From Pinus tabuliformis (lineage: Eukaryota > Streptophyta > Pinopsida > Pinales > Pinaceae): 64,000 bases of DNA. Position 1 is the first letter of the stretch. Each line of letters starts with the position of its first letter. Location of the stretch: positions 1,228,501,070 to 1,228,565,069 of the forward strand of contig CM062819.1 in the NCBI GenBank assembly GCA_031772625.1, in the 5' to 3' direction. The position numbers and the translations under genes are program-made. Shown here piece by piece: positions 10,829-20,889 of this stretch. The notes beneath the pieces were generated by a model. The model ran no database searches, had not been told where the DNA came from, and saw only the letters and a program-made list of their open reading frames with translations.

Positions 10829-13271
10829 AAGTTATTGCATGTCCTCATGTAATCTATTGCATTGATCATGATTTGATCTTTTGAATTGTTTTGCTTCTAT
10901 ATGAACTTTGGCTGATGTTGATTCTTCTTTCTACTTTGCACAATCATTTGATAACTTTGTTCCTTTTTGCAAAGTGTTCTTTTCAGAAAGATTTGATTGC
11001 AACATATTACTTTGGTTGGTTCTTGTGTGGAAACAAAATTTCATTAGTATTGGTTCTTATGTAACGATAATTTTCTCTTTTTTTTTTTGCATAAAAGACT
11101 TTTGAAATCATTTAATCAGCCATCTAATGTGCTCATTATTCTATCATTATTTTCAAAACATATAGCTTTTTGAATCATAATGCAATAGTAGTTTTTTGAA
11201 AAATTATGTTGGTTAGGATGATGTGTGGCATAAAAGGTGATAAAATATGAATGTGATATAAGGTATGAACATGAATTGGTATCCCCCCATCCCAGCTAAA
11301 GGTATTTCTAGTTTTTATGAAATGAGAAAGGGAATATGATGAAGCATTTTCCAAAAATTATAATTTCAGTATTTAAAGGAATTACATGATAAAAAGATAG
11401 GAAAGAACATACCTTCACTTATCTAAGAAGTGGATAAATTGTGGATATGTAGAAAAGTTGTGGCTACTACTGGATCATGGAATAAAATGTACAATATATT
11501 CTACTTCTTGGTTGCATAATTGATGGATGGAGTCGTGAACTTGGAATCTTTATTTCTACTGTTAAATATGTTGTATCTGCTACAAAGCGCTGAAGTGATA
11601 TAGTCTTCACCTGCTAAAAAATACAATGGTACAATTCTAGTCATGTAAATAAATATGTTGTTGTCGAACATGAAGAGAAGTCATTGGATTATCAGCCATT
11701 AATGGATGACATTAACCAATGCGGGATAAACTCACCATTAATGTCAATGAGTGCCAAGGTACCTAAGTACATCTTGCAAAGTGCGAATCGATGAGCTAAT
11801 GTCGAGCCACTTGAAAGATCCAACGATCAAGGGACATTGATGTATTCCCATGATTTTCAGCGAGAGAACTTGTCTTTAATGCATACAAGCCTCAAGGTAC
11901 TAATAAGGACTCTAGTCATGAACCTAAATAATGTCATGTTGTCGGTAGGCCAAGACCTGTTAGAAGGGAGGCCTTAATGAATCCTCCATCATCTAATGTG
12001 AGAAAAAACAATGATTTTGAGGGACGATGGATGAAATTTTTTGTAGTGGATCAAGGTTTATTTGAAAAAATGAAAAGAGAAATGGAAGAATCAGCTTTGT
12101 AGGGGAGATGAATGATTTTATTGCTGGGTTACAGGTTAATGAAAGCGAGGCAAGAAAGTAGAATGACTATGAAGAAAAATGAGATGAAGATTTTATTGAC
12201 TGAATGAGTAGGAATGCGATGGTAAAACTGGTTTATGAGAGGCTTTCTAATGATGTGATGGAACTGATTTGAAATTATTTATCCAAAATCATGTGCTCAT
12301 GCTTGGATATCTCATCTTTGCTATTACTTTGATCATGTTCTTTTTGAAAGAAATGTGGTTTTTGAGAGACACTGTTTTACTTATGGTCATCTATTTATCT
12401 TCCTAGAATCTGCAAAAAAAAAAAAAAAAAACTTATTACTTTTTCTTCAATTAAATGTAATATTATCACAAGAGAAAGGTGATCAATCTCTCTATTTATG
12501 ACATTTACACAAAAAACTGAGAATTGGTACTAGTAAAACAAATTCATGAAAGAAAATCAAATGAATTTTTACCTGTTTTGAAACTAGTGCCTTGGTTTAC
12601 CTGTCATATCTTGTTGGAAATTTCTTCATTCTTTTTCTATTTCAAATTCTGATGAAATATTTCTCATTTTTTAGATCTCATCGAGATCTTTTTGTCGATG
12701 TTTGAATCGTTGAAAACTGATGTCGTATGAGAAAGTTACACTTATTTGAAATTTTTGTGAAACAATGAAGATAGTCATGTGTGAGTGTGTCATGGCAACA
12801 TGATGCTGGTGTGAAAGATGAAGTAAATAGATAATATGGCATGTTGATCATGAATTTCTGATTAGAATGCATTGTTGATAGATAGATCATTGAATTGAAT
12901 ACAAAGCTGCATAATTATTTTTTAGCTGCAGAATGTGCACAGTTTCTGTAGCTAAAATCTTGAATCAGACAGTTAAGTACACATAACTATGCATTTTGTT
13001 ATGAAAAATAATCAGTCCAATCTTCAAATTAAATAGTACCTCTTCCAGAAAACTAGCAAATACCCTACTGGTTTTATTGATTACTAATTTTTTTTTTAAA
13101 TGCACGGAATTTTCGATCTGCTTATTTACTTGTAAAACCTTCAATGGTTGAACGATGGTAGAGAGATTTGTTTGTTATTCCATTGCTTTATGTATAGCTT
13201 CTTTATCAGGTCCTCTTCTTCATGACTCTTTGTTCTAGAAGCATTGTTTTGTTCTACACCTCTAATCAAAG
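10829..13271. other. Element X interior without recognised genes
   Basis: AT-rich. Short open frames only; none resembles gag or pol. The part just left of the acyltransferase fragment (12600-13270) is intron-like in composition on the minus strand. 11690-12250 has a more coding-like composition on the plus strand, but I do not recognise a family. A-run at 12415-12430. Confidence 0.5.
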
Positions 13272-13860
13272 TTAATGCAACTGAAAGATTTGATGTGAAT
13301 GGCTTGAACTCCACAACTTCGCTTCTTTGATTAATTCCACAACAAAATACAACAATTGGTGAGTTAGATCCCTAGATTTTACCTCAGCACAGGTGAAGCT
13401 TATTGTGTTGGTATAATAACCCTTTGGAATAGGAAGTTGGAATTGGGAACGAGTGTTTGAAGAAAACAACAATATCAAATCTTGGTCGTCAAGGAGATTC
13501 AAAGCCTTTGTTCTTGATTTCCATAGGCATGCTGATAACACTTCAAATGTGGTGCACTGGCTACCTTCGACATCTCGTAGAGTGGTCATAGGCTCACGGA
13601 TCCCACTACGAACCAACTCAAGAGCGCAAGAGGCTTGTCTGCTATACTTTTTGGAAAGGACTCATGAAGGCGAGCATGAATGCAAAGGTTCCTTCTCAAT
13701 AGAAATTGAACACATGGGATATGAGGCCACATAATTTACCCATGGTGGGGTAGCATCCACCGAGATACTAGGAACATATAAAGGGATCGCATGGTCTAGA
13801 GTCAAATAAGGAAGGGGATCACCGAATACTAAAAATGCTTATGTTCTAAAGAAAATGCAT
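13272..13860 (-). pseudogene. BAHD-type acyltransferase fragment carried in element X
   Basis: The minus-strand open frame 13616-13272 contains CTTFEVLSACLWKSRTKAL, then LILLFSSNTRSQF, IPKGYYTN and LLYFVVELIKEAK. These follow in order the central part of plant HXXXD (BAHD) acyltransferases: 'C.TFEVL.A..WR.RT.AL', 'VRLLF..N.R.RF.PPLP.GYYGN', 'PL.YAV.L...AK'. A further ~80 residues upstream (to about 13860) read GDPLPYL...AIPLYVPSISV, a plausible more N-terminal part, with one stop. In the family the enzyme uses acyl-CoA to acylate alcohols or amines in the cytosol. The HXXXD and DFGWG motifs are not present in this piece. The left side ends in intron-like sequence, so it may be a genomic rather than a cDNA copy. 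Not functional. Confidence 0.8.
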
Positions 13861-13889
13861 CGCACAAAAGGGCGTAGACATCACAATAT

Positions 13890-14430
13890 TCACGGCATAG
13901 CCTCAATGTCTCTTGTTTGAATAAAAGTCTCTCAATATCTTGCAAGCACAAAATCACGCAAATACAAAATCACAGGACTAGTCTTTGAGATAGAAACCAA
14001 TACCTTATAGAGTGATTGCATAAGTAATTATTCATCAAATGGTCAAGAATTTTCACGTTTTAATGAAGCTTGATTTTTGGTGTTCATCACAGATGACCCA
14101 TATCTAGAGAAATTAGTATCTCATGCTAAGTTACTCCTGCAACTTTGAAGGTTACTTGTTCCTTTAGAGGACATCAACTTTGGTTCAATGCCAAAGTCTT
14201 CCTGCTGATTTGCAATTTCTTTGATCTGCACCCATAGGTAGAATGGAGGATTCAAACAGGCTACCAATGCGCTCTAATGCAGTTTTAGAAAAGGACTTTA
14301 AATCTTGAGAATCAGTGCCTCCTCCATGTTTGCTTTGCAACTTCAAGCAAAAGTTAGTAGCATCAAGCAAAAGAAATTTAGCCTCAAAGTAATGTGCCAA
14401 TGCCTTGGCAAGCATTTGGTCTCGATGTTT
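13890..14430 (-). pseudogene. AAA-type ATPase fragment (plant DAA1/spastin-like group) carried in element X
   Basis: Minus strand 14421-14235 reads QMLAKALAHYFEAKFLLLD, then a Lys/Ser-rich linker with SKTALERIGSLFESSILP. This matches a subgroup of plant AAA proteins (type of At1g64110/At4g28000) just before the AAA core. The same strand continues at 14120-13930 with SLKREN, a stop, PFDE, a stop, LLMQSLYKVLVSISKTSP and VILYLRD, again in family order. Near 13925 a small insertion splits the reading before an ERLLFKQ-like stretch. The Walker motifs lie outside this piece. Three or more stops make it dead. It abuts the aquaporin fragment on one side (~70 bp gap) and the acyltransferase on the other (~30 bp), which points to joining of unrelated gene pieces. 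Confidence 0.85.
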
Positions 14431-14564
14431 GCATTCAATTCTCTTTCTCCTTAATTTTCCACGGCTCTCAACCCCAATGTTATGGAATAATCCAATCTCA
14501 TTCCACAGGGGAGAAGCATTGATAACGATCTCCATCACCACACCCTTTTCGGTGCTCATGCTCG

Positions 14565-14812
14565 ATGCTGGTGGTGAACTTCAAGAGGAGGCAGGCAACG
14601 ATGGAGCCGAGGAGCTGGGCGATCCAATAGAAAACGTTGCGGAAGAGCATGATGTGGCCGCCTAGGGCGAGTCTAAAAGTGAAAGCTGAATTGACATGAC
14701 CACTGGAAATGATAGCCACAAAGAGCATGAAGGGTGTGAGACAAAACCACACTTACCAGGGCCATGGAATTCAGAGATGCATCTAAGGTCAGCTTATCAT
14801 ATGACAGATCCG
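14565..14812 (-). pseudogene. Tonoplast intrinsic protein (aquaporin, TIP) fragment carried in element X
   Basis: Minus strand 14809-14735 reads [20 protein letters not shown], then after a frame shift near 14730 [28 protein letters not shown] and [18 protein letters not shown]. This is the TIP block 'Y.KLT.DA.LDPAGLV...LFVAVS...SGGHVNPAVTFG...[17 protein letters not shown]'. The first pore-lining NPA box is NSA here (14684-14692), and four to five codons before GHVN are missing. TIPs conduct water and small solutes across the vacuolar membrane as tetramers. Only about 80 of ~250 residues remain. It follows element X's sense strand, as do its neighbours. A host-gene copy is certain; the exact TIP subclass is not. 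Confidence 0.9.
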
Positions 14813-15290
14813 TCCACAGTGAGTGAAGGAACTTGAAGTCTGAAATTACATAATGAATAAAGGAAGACAAAGTTTGTAGTTCCATAGTGATAGAAGGAGG
14901 ACGAAGTCTACATTCTATAGTGATATGCAAGTACCTAAGAAGAGAGTCGATAATTTTCTGAAGCAGAAACGAGATCCACATCATGAAGACTTTGATGCCA
15001 CTGAGTGAATGGGTGTCGTCAAACTACTGATTCCGAGCCCCACGCTGAGGGCCGACATTATTACATGATTTTTTGCTCCATCTGATATGTTTTGGGGTTT
15101 TTGATTCACACCACCTTCGATCTCGGATCGAATCCCAGAGCCTCCACACCTAATTATCTTCCAAGGCTACAGTTTCAACACAACCAAGGCTGCCTGTTTC
15201 TTCTACTCTCCTTCCTCCTCTAAGCATCAGATTGAATCATAAATCAGATTCTGAGCCCTTGCACCTCTGTGTAGATCCCCACTCAATTCA
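14813..15290 (-). other. Unassigned part of element X between gene fragments
   Basis: Between the aquaporin and the Gly-rich patch. Relatively GC-rich from 15000 to 15290. The minus-strand frame 14984-14813 is open but not aquaporin-like; it could be intron or untranslated sequence of a captured gene. Confidence 0.4.
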
Positions 15291-15299
15291 GAACCATTC

Positions 15300-15545
15300 A
15301 GGGAGATCGAATGACTCAATCCAGCGGTCAACGGTTCCTCGTCTGATTCCAGAAAATAATTTGTAATGAAGTCATTTGTGCCAATGCAGATAACACAATT
15401 GTTGTAGTCAACAGTATGGCAACCTTCTCACTACCTCTGCTTCCATAACTACCAATATTTCCACTTCCATAGCCACAAAACCCATCGTTATAAGGTCCAA
15501 GATGACCTCCATAGCCACAAAATGGCTCCTTTTTTGTTAAAGCAT
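15300..15545 (-). pseudogene. Gly/Tyr-rich coding-like patch, possible fourth captured fragment
   Basis: Minus strand 15530-15430 reads CGYGGHLGPYNDGFCGYGSG and NIGSYGSRGS, a Gly-Tyr-Ser-rich run as in glycine-rich RNA-binding (hnRNP-like) proteins. A second frame at about 15400-15350 reads CIGTNDFITNYF, which resembles the 'GSNDYINNY' block of GDSL esterases. The two cannot come from one known domain, so either the patch is a further junction or one resemblance is chance. Reported as coding-like with low certainty about the gene. Confidence 0.35.
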
Positions 15546-15692
15546 GGAAAGAAGGTGTTAATTCTTATTTTCTTCCCTTCAACAACTCAACTTGATATAT
15601 GGAACCTTTTTTTCTTTTTTATTTTGTTTTTTCGCTAGCAGGCATAAGGGGAAAGATCGATCTCATAAAAAAGGTGATTCGTCCATAAAAAA

Positions 15693-15935
15693 ATGGTGAT
15701 TCGTCCATCATTGGCAGTATTCTTCACATGCTTCTTACATACTTTCTGTTACATTTGCACCTTTTCTTGGTTATCTCGAGCAAGCAGCTTCCCCGCTCGC
15801 GTCATTGACAAACTGGAAAGGGAGGTGGAACTGATATTGACAGAAGGTGCGAGCCTTGTTCTGAGAACAGCCGGAGACAATCAAGATCTCATGGCTTGCG
15901 CCATTGCAAACAATCGAATTATGAGTGATAGATAA
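15693..15935 (+). CDS. Hypothetical 80-codon frame in element X, opposite to the element
   Basis: Open frame with a hydrophobic, Cys-rich N terminus (residues 1-30; signal-like, ending near SSFPA) and a charged amphipathic C-terminal half with KLEREVELIL and ACAIANNRIM. Composition is less AT-biased than the surroundings, so it may derive from a host coding sequence. I do not recognise the family. It is the only coding-like piece in X on the plus strand. A short duplication 'ggtgattcgtccat' flanks its start (about 15674 and 15693). Could be fortuitous. Confidence 0.3.
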   Translation: MVIRPSLAVFFTCFLHTFCYICTFSWLSRASSFPARVIDKLEREVELILTEGASLVLRTAGDNQDLMACAIANNRIMSDR

Positions 15936-16726
15936 AGGAACGATTCACCATTGAAAACCAACAATCTCAGAGGTCCAAACAAAGGTGTAGCATCTGTAAA
16001 TCCAATCACATAACCATGATAAAAATGGAAATGTAGTTGAAACATGAGGGGACTCAGAAAATCAAGGAGAATCTTAGAAAATCAAAACTCCCAAGAAAAA
16101 TCTCAAAAAATTAAAACTACCAGAAAATCAAGGAGAATATTGGCTTGCTTCACTGTAAGCCACCAATTATCTCATCTAAAGTATTATGCTACCAATTGAT
16201 GGCACCCTGGACTATAGGTTGGGATTGCAGCGGGGAGAAGCCCTTTTAGGAAGTGTCTCAATGTAGCGAAATTGAGATTCCCTATTCGAAATCGATGGAG
16301 AATATCTTGACGTGATTTATGAAACTTGATATCTATCCCCATTTTCATGGAATTTGAATATTAATAGAAAGGATCAAGATCATCCATGAAAGCATCATTC
16401 CCTGCAAATTATTAGAAAATGGGGTTGCTCTTACAGCACCACTGAAAGCTAATAAAAAATTGAAAATTAGTTAGCGTTGATTTTTATTCTGTCCTATCTA
16501 ATTTTTTTTTTTTTAAGTTAGACATATATATTTGGAATCTAGTAAACTAATTAGAATTATATATCGCCAAAATGATTTCTAGAAAATGAAATTGCATTGT
16601 GCAAAAACGAAAACTAAAATTGTATGAAAAATGAAAAAAAAAAATCAAAATGAAAAACTTGAAGTGAATCAGAAATAAAAATAAATAAATAAAAAATCGA
16701 AATTAAAGGTTGATCCCTTGTGCGCC
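15936..16726 (-). other. Element X leader region behind the primer site
   Basis: Corresponds to the untranslated leader of a minus-strand LTR element. Contains repeated 'aatcaaggagaat' and 'aaaatcaa' phrases (16055-16135) and AT-rich DNA. No gag frame is visible. Confidence 0.5.
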
Positions 16727-16744
16727 TCCTTGGCAATGGTGCCA
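16727..16744 (-). promoter_or_regulatory. Primer-binding site of element X, tRNA-Asp type
   Basis: Minus strand reads TGGCACCATTGCCAAGGA beginning three bases inside the LTR. The plant tRNA-Asp complement used by many gypsy elements is TGGCGCCGTTGCCGGGGA. All four differences are G-to-A on this strand, as expected from cytosine deamination. Confidence 0.8.
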
Positions 16745-16747
16745 AAA

Positions 16748-18052
16748 TGTAGAGGTAATTTAATTACTTAAATTCGTTAACATAAATTATCAACCCAGGG
16801 GTTCGTGGACTTGCGAGGCACACCTGCACCATATGTGCTAGAGATGAGTTTCCAATTTCGAAAGAGAAATCTTAATCTATTTAAATCAAAAATAAAAATT
16901 GACATAGAAATAAATCTGTTCTAGAAAGCAAAAAATCACACCACACACTTCCGGAAGAAAAAATTATTTGCAAGAATTGAAAGCACACATTTGCATAAAT
17001 GAATAACTAATCTAAGCACTCTTGCATGAAATTGAAATTATTAATCTAAAAACACTTTGTGAAATTCAAAAGAACATAATGATTCTATAAACTCACAAAT
17101 TACATAAAAACGAATCTGCAATTATCAAATAAAAATCTACTATTAACTTATCTCATTACATCTTCAATTTGCATCTCCTTCCATGATTCCAAACCTCACA
17201 TTACAAACAAGGAAAATTTTAAGGATGGAAAATTTTCTTGAACTTTAAAACATTGGCGAATCTCACTAATCCCTAATATGCAAATTATAAATGTTTATTG
17301 ATATATTTGTAAAATTAATCAAATTTATAATTATTTTATATATAGTCTCTCTATAATGTTGGCGATTTTTAAGGTAAAATAATTTTATATTCTAAAATTT
17401 GGGCAAATCGTCTTTTATAAAATTGGAAATTGGCGAATCTTTTTTGTGGAAAAATCATGGAAAATTAGCCCACTGGGCGAACATTAGCCCCTAAAATTTT
17501 CCATGATTACAAATTCTAGCTTTCAAGTTTACACATTAAGAAACTCTTTATCATCTACTACTCTTCTTCTATGAAATGAGAATGCTCTAATATTTATCCA
17601 AAAATTAAGGCAACTACCTCATTAATGGAGATCCACCATTCTCTCCTTAGATCCCTAAAAATCTCAACCAATTATACACATACCCTTTTATCCATGATTT
17701 TCTCTTATGAGATATGTTTGGCTCCTATCCGAAATCTCCTTCCAATCTTGAAGAGAATTCGAAATTGATCATATGAGGCCACATCAGAGTGTCTTGGACG
17801 CTTCCAAATCACCTACACATGTCACCAAACTAATTCCTACTTTAGGTATAAGTAAATACATGTTATTTTTTAAAATTTTAATCATAAATTCACTCTAAAT
17901 ACTTGAAACTAATAACTTTGGAAAATACAACATATGAACCCGTATGGTAATGAAAGTGTAGGGTTATGTAATGACAAGATGATGAAATGAGGCAATAAAA
18001 GAGAATGAGGTGAAAGTGTATGACATTTTGAAGAAATATTGGAGACCCAACA
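16748..18052 (-). repeat. Element X, right LTR (5' LTR of the minus-strand element)
   Basis: 1305 bp including a 317-bp insertion. Collinear with 9617-10815; TGTAGAGG start and CCCAACA end. Confidence 0.9.
17203..17519. mobile_element. 317-bp insertion in element X right LTR, MITE-like
   Basis: Absent from the other LTR at the equivalent point (between 10039 and 10040). Very AT-rich. The ends carry inverted GGAAAATTTTA motifs (about 17210-17222 and 17491-17503). The phrase 'ggcgaatc' or close variants recurs four times inside. The right end includes 'catgattacaaattc', which resembles the LTR sequence just left of the insertion, so the target may have been duplicated imperfectly. Confidence 0.6.
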
Positions 18053-18057
18053 ATGTC
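18053..18057. repeat. Target-site duplication of element X, right
   Basis: ATGTC directly after the right LTR, four of five bases equal to the left partner at 9612-9616. Confidence 0.75.
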
Positions 18058-18794
18058 GTCCTCCCAAACTTACAAAAAACAAAAATATAACATGATTAGA
18101 GGGTGATACGGAGATAGAGAAGAAAATGGGTCAGTGAAATAATAGAAAAAATATAATATAATATTATATTGAACTAAATACTTTCAGCGTTCGAAACTAA
18201 AAATGTTAATTTTTTATTAAAATATTTAAAAATATTATACTTTATTAAAAAAAATTAAATAAGTTTATTATTTAAATTAAATATAAAATTTTCTAATTTC
18301 AAATATATTTTTAAAAATACGATTTTTTTTTTAATTCTAACCCAAAAAAATAATAAAATAAAATAATTCTTAATATCATAAAAACTTCAATCAAACAAAT
18401 AGTTACGTAAAATCAAGATGAACATAATTGTTACATTTGAAAAGTAACACACCATTTTATAATATGGTTACACTAAAAACTCTTTAATAAAATTACTTTA
18501 ATAAATATGTTAACACATGCTAATAATATATTAAATTGTATATTATTTATAATATATTTATCATTATTTTAATGGGCGTGTTTATTTCAAAATAGTTTTT
18601 TCATAATTTTAATTTGATTATCAATAATTATTAGGTAGACGGTAGAGATTTTACCTTCATAAAATATGATCGAATATTCATAATAGTATTCAGAGATCAA
18701 TGAATAAGATTCATCTCCAAGTTAGCTATGTTTTTTTAATTAACTTATCTCAAATAAATTAATTAAGGAAATTTTCATATCAACACTTTTCATA

Positions 18795-18910
18795 TTCGGC
18801 ATGTTGTATTGATAATTCATAATATTGTAAGAAGAGTTATTTACAATTAAGAATTTTCATGCTAATGTGGGGGTCAATATCCATGGCTATGAATATTTAT
18901 ATTGTTACAT
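18795..18910 (+). repeat. Dispersed relative of the 62-kb tandem repeat
   Basis: Reads 'catgttgtattgataa', 'atattgtaag', 'gtgggggtcaatatccatgg', in the same order and spacing as the unit tandemly repeated at 62021-62412. Confidence 0.65.
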
Positions 18911-19360
18911 GTTTTTAAAAATGCATATATGTTTAAATCATATATTAATTATTTTTATAATTAATAATAATGATAATAATTTAAAATAAAGTTATACTTG
19001 TGCCTAGAGGTGCATTCTACAACCCAATATGAAGAAGATGTGTGATGCCATCCATGCTCAACCTCTAGTTGACACATATCTTTCTTAAAATGAAAATAAA
19101 ATATACTCTAATTAAAAAACAACGTGGGCTATAAAAAAATAAAAAAATAAATAAAATTGAATCTACATATTTTGTTAGTTTTAATTAAAAGCATTATAAA
19201 ACAAGGATGTTTCTACTCGGTTGTTAATATTATAACTTAGTATGAAGAAGACAACCTAAAAATATTTAACTTCCATTCTTGAAGCTTCTATGTTAAGTAA
19301 TGTAACTTTATATTAACTTTAGAAATAAAATAATTAAAAAAAGAATGATATTTGCATGAT

Positions 19361-19376
19361 ACACACACACACACAC
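19361..19376. repeat. AC dinucleotide microsatellite
   Basis: Eight AC units in a row. Confidence 0.85.
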
Positions 19377-19846
19377 TGACAGGAAGAAGTAATTAGAAGT
19401 AAATTAATTCAATAACTTTCTAATAAGAGGCGAAGGGAGATGTGTAATTAATTTAATTCGTAGTATAAAATTTAGATGTCGCATTCAAAATGTATGAAAA
19501 ATAATAAAAATATTAAATGTGGATCATAAATGAAATATTTCATCATGTGAGCTTAAATAATGTTGACATGTAATTACTGCACGTGGAACATCAATTGGTG
19601 AGTTATCAAGTATTATGTAATTCATGACATTCAATATTCAAATCCCTTGTGAGTCAAGTCAAATAAAAGAACATTCACATGTATTAAAAACCTTCCATAA
19701 ATAAAACATCCAAATGTTCATAATAGGTAAAATATTTCAATGTCAACTATGCATATATCTATAGATTATTGAAAAAAAAAACAAAACATATGGTTAAAAA
19801 ATTTATTATATTTCAAGTATTTTCATTATTTTACATTTTTCCGAGT

Positions 19847-19851
19847 ATAAT
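19847..19851. repeat. Target-site duplication of element Z, left
   Basis: ATAAT, identical to 31989-31993. Confidence 0.9.
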
Positions 19852-20869
19852 TGTTGGGATGGGGTCCCCAGGGGTAGAATTAAATTAATTTAGTCATTTT
19901 TTGTAAAGAAATTTGTAAAGAATGTAAAGTCTCTGCAAAATATGGATGCAAAGCATGTAGCTAGTTAAATGTCATAGAGGACTTAGCCCCTTGTTTGGGT
20001 AAGTGATTGGCGGTTTTCAAGACTCACCCATGAGACGGGGGCCATAACATTATATTAGAGAAGCTATAAATAGTTGAGTCATAATAAGTCTTAGAGATAA
20101 CTTTGATACATAAGAAAAGAGAGATGAATGACTCAATGATGTTGTAGGGGTTCGATAGATAGGAAGGTTTGTTCCTATCAATAGCGAGGGAAGGCCTCCA
20201 CAACTGAGTGCACAGAGGCCTCGAAGAGTCCACAACTGAGTACATAGACCCCTGCAGCTGAGTGCGCAGGGTAGTTGAAGTTTGTACTGGATCGATTCTG
20301 ATTAATAGAGACTAGTTTTGGGTTGGAAATACTTGCATCTATTTGTCTAATTGTTATGTCACTTTCACTATTGTTTTTGTAATTCATTGTGTTTTCTCTG
20401 CGCGGATTAGGTTAATTAAGCATGTTTATGCTTAACAAGATGATTGAATGATATATGAAAAGATCTAAATCTTTTTTAAGTTAGTTTCAAATAAGGAAGA
20501 TAGGTCTGCACGACCATGGATCTAGATCTCATAAGCCCTACAAGACTGGTTCAGTTGCGCAGAAGTAGCAGACATGTCCTATTAGGGCCTGAGTAACGCA
20601 ATTGGGTAGTATCGTGAATAATTGAAGGTATCTAGGGCTGAATTAGGAGTTTTATGGAAAGTTAAACCTATGCGGAAGCAAATCTAAGGCTCTGAAAGAC
20701 ATCACACTAGTTTCTGGATGCAGAAACTTGGTTCTTGCATCCCCCAATACTGCTTCGGGTGAAATTGTAGCCTGCGCTACATAGGTTTCTGCTGAAAGGG
20801 CCAACAATGTAGGTTTTGTTGGTTGGTGAAACTAACTCTGAACCTAGGTTAGGACCCCTTAATCCAACA
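19852..20869 (+). repeat. Element Z, 5' LTR
   Basis: 1018 bp, starts TGTTGGG, ends CCAACA. Contains TATAAATA at 20065-20072 and, at 20198-20275, three short repeats built on 'ctgagtgcrc' that also occur in the 3' LTR at about 31330-31400. Confidence 0.95.
20065..20072 (+). promoter_or_regulatory. LTR TATA box, element Z 5' LTR
   Basis: CTATAAATAG context conserved at the same place in both LTRs (31201-31208 in the other), about 210 bp from the LTR start; probable U3 promoter. Confidence 0.7.
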
Positions 20870-20871
20870 AA

Positions 20872-20889
20872 CAGTTCCATTGCTGAGAC
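20872..20889 (+). promoter_or_regulatory. Candidate primer-binding site of element Z
   Basis: Two bases after the LTR the sequence CAGTTCCATTGCTGAGAC aligns with the tRNA-Asp-type site (TGGCGCCGTTGCCGGGGA) mostly through transitions, but only about half the positions are identical. Position is right; identity is tentative. Confidence 0.5.

Larger units (their letters stand above)
9617..18052 (-). mobile_element. Element X: gene-carrying, probably non-autonomous LTR retrotransposon
   Basis: Bounded by long direct repeats 9617-10815 and 16748-18052, both starting TGTAGAGG and ending CCCAACA on the plus strand. The flanks ATGTT (9612-9616) and ATGTC (18053-18057) are a 5-bp target duplication with one transition. 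On the minus strand a primer site next to the right LTR (16727-16744) and a purine-rich tract next to the left LTR (10816-10826) fix the orientation. The 5.9 kb interior shows no gag, protease, RT or integrase in any frame. It does show fragments of a BAHD acyltransferase, an AAA-ATPase and a TIP aquaporin, all on the element's sense strand. Movement would need proteins from another element. An alternative is that a Helitron or Pack-type DNA transposon carrying the fragments inserted into X. Confidence 0.85.
18058..19846. other. AT-rich intergenic sequence, no gene seen
   Basis: Strongly AT-rich with no convincing frame. Holds a diverged copy of the ~160-bp repeat (18795-18910) and a short CA microsatellite (19361-19376). 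Confidence 0.6.

Noticed and set aside
13453..13734. 93-codon plus-strand frame
   Set aside because: It is the antisense shadow of the BAHD acyltransferase fragment, whose minus-strand frame has clear family motifs.
14405..14665. 86-codon plus-strand frame
   Set aside because: Antisense of the aquaporin and ATPase fragments.
9617..18052. Reading the acyltransferase, ATPase and aquaporin pieces as functional genes
   Set aside because: Each is only a fragment with stops, frameshifts or lost key residues and lacks the rest of its domain.
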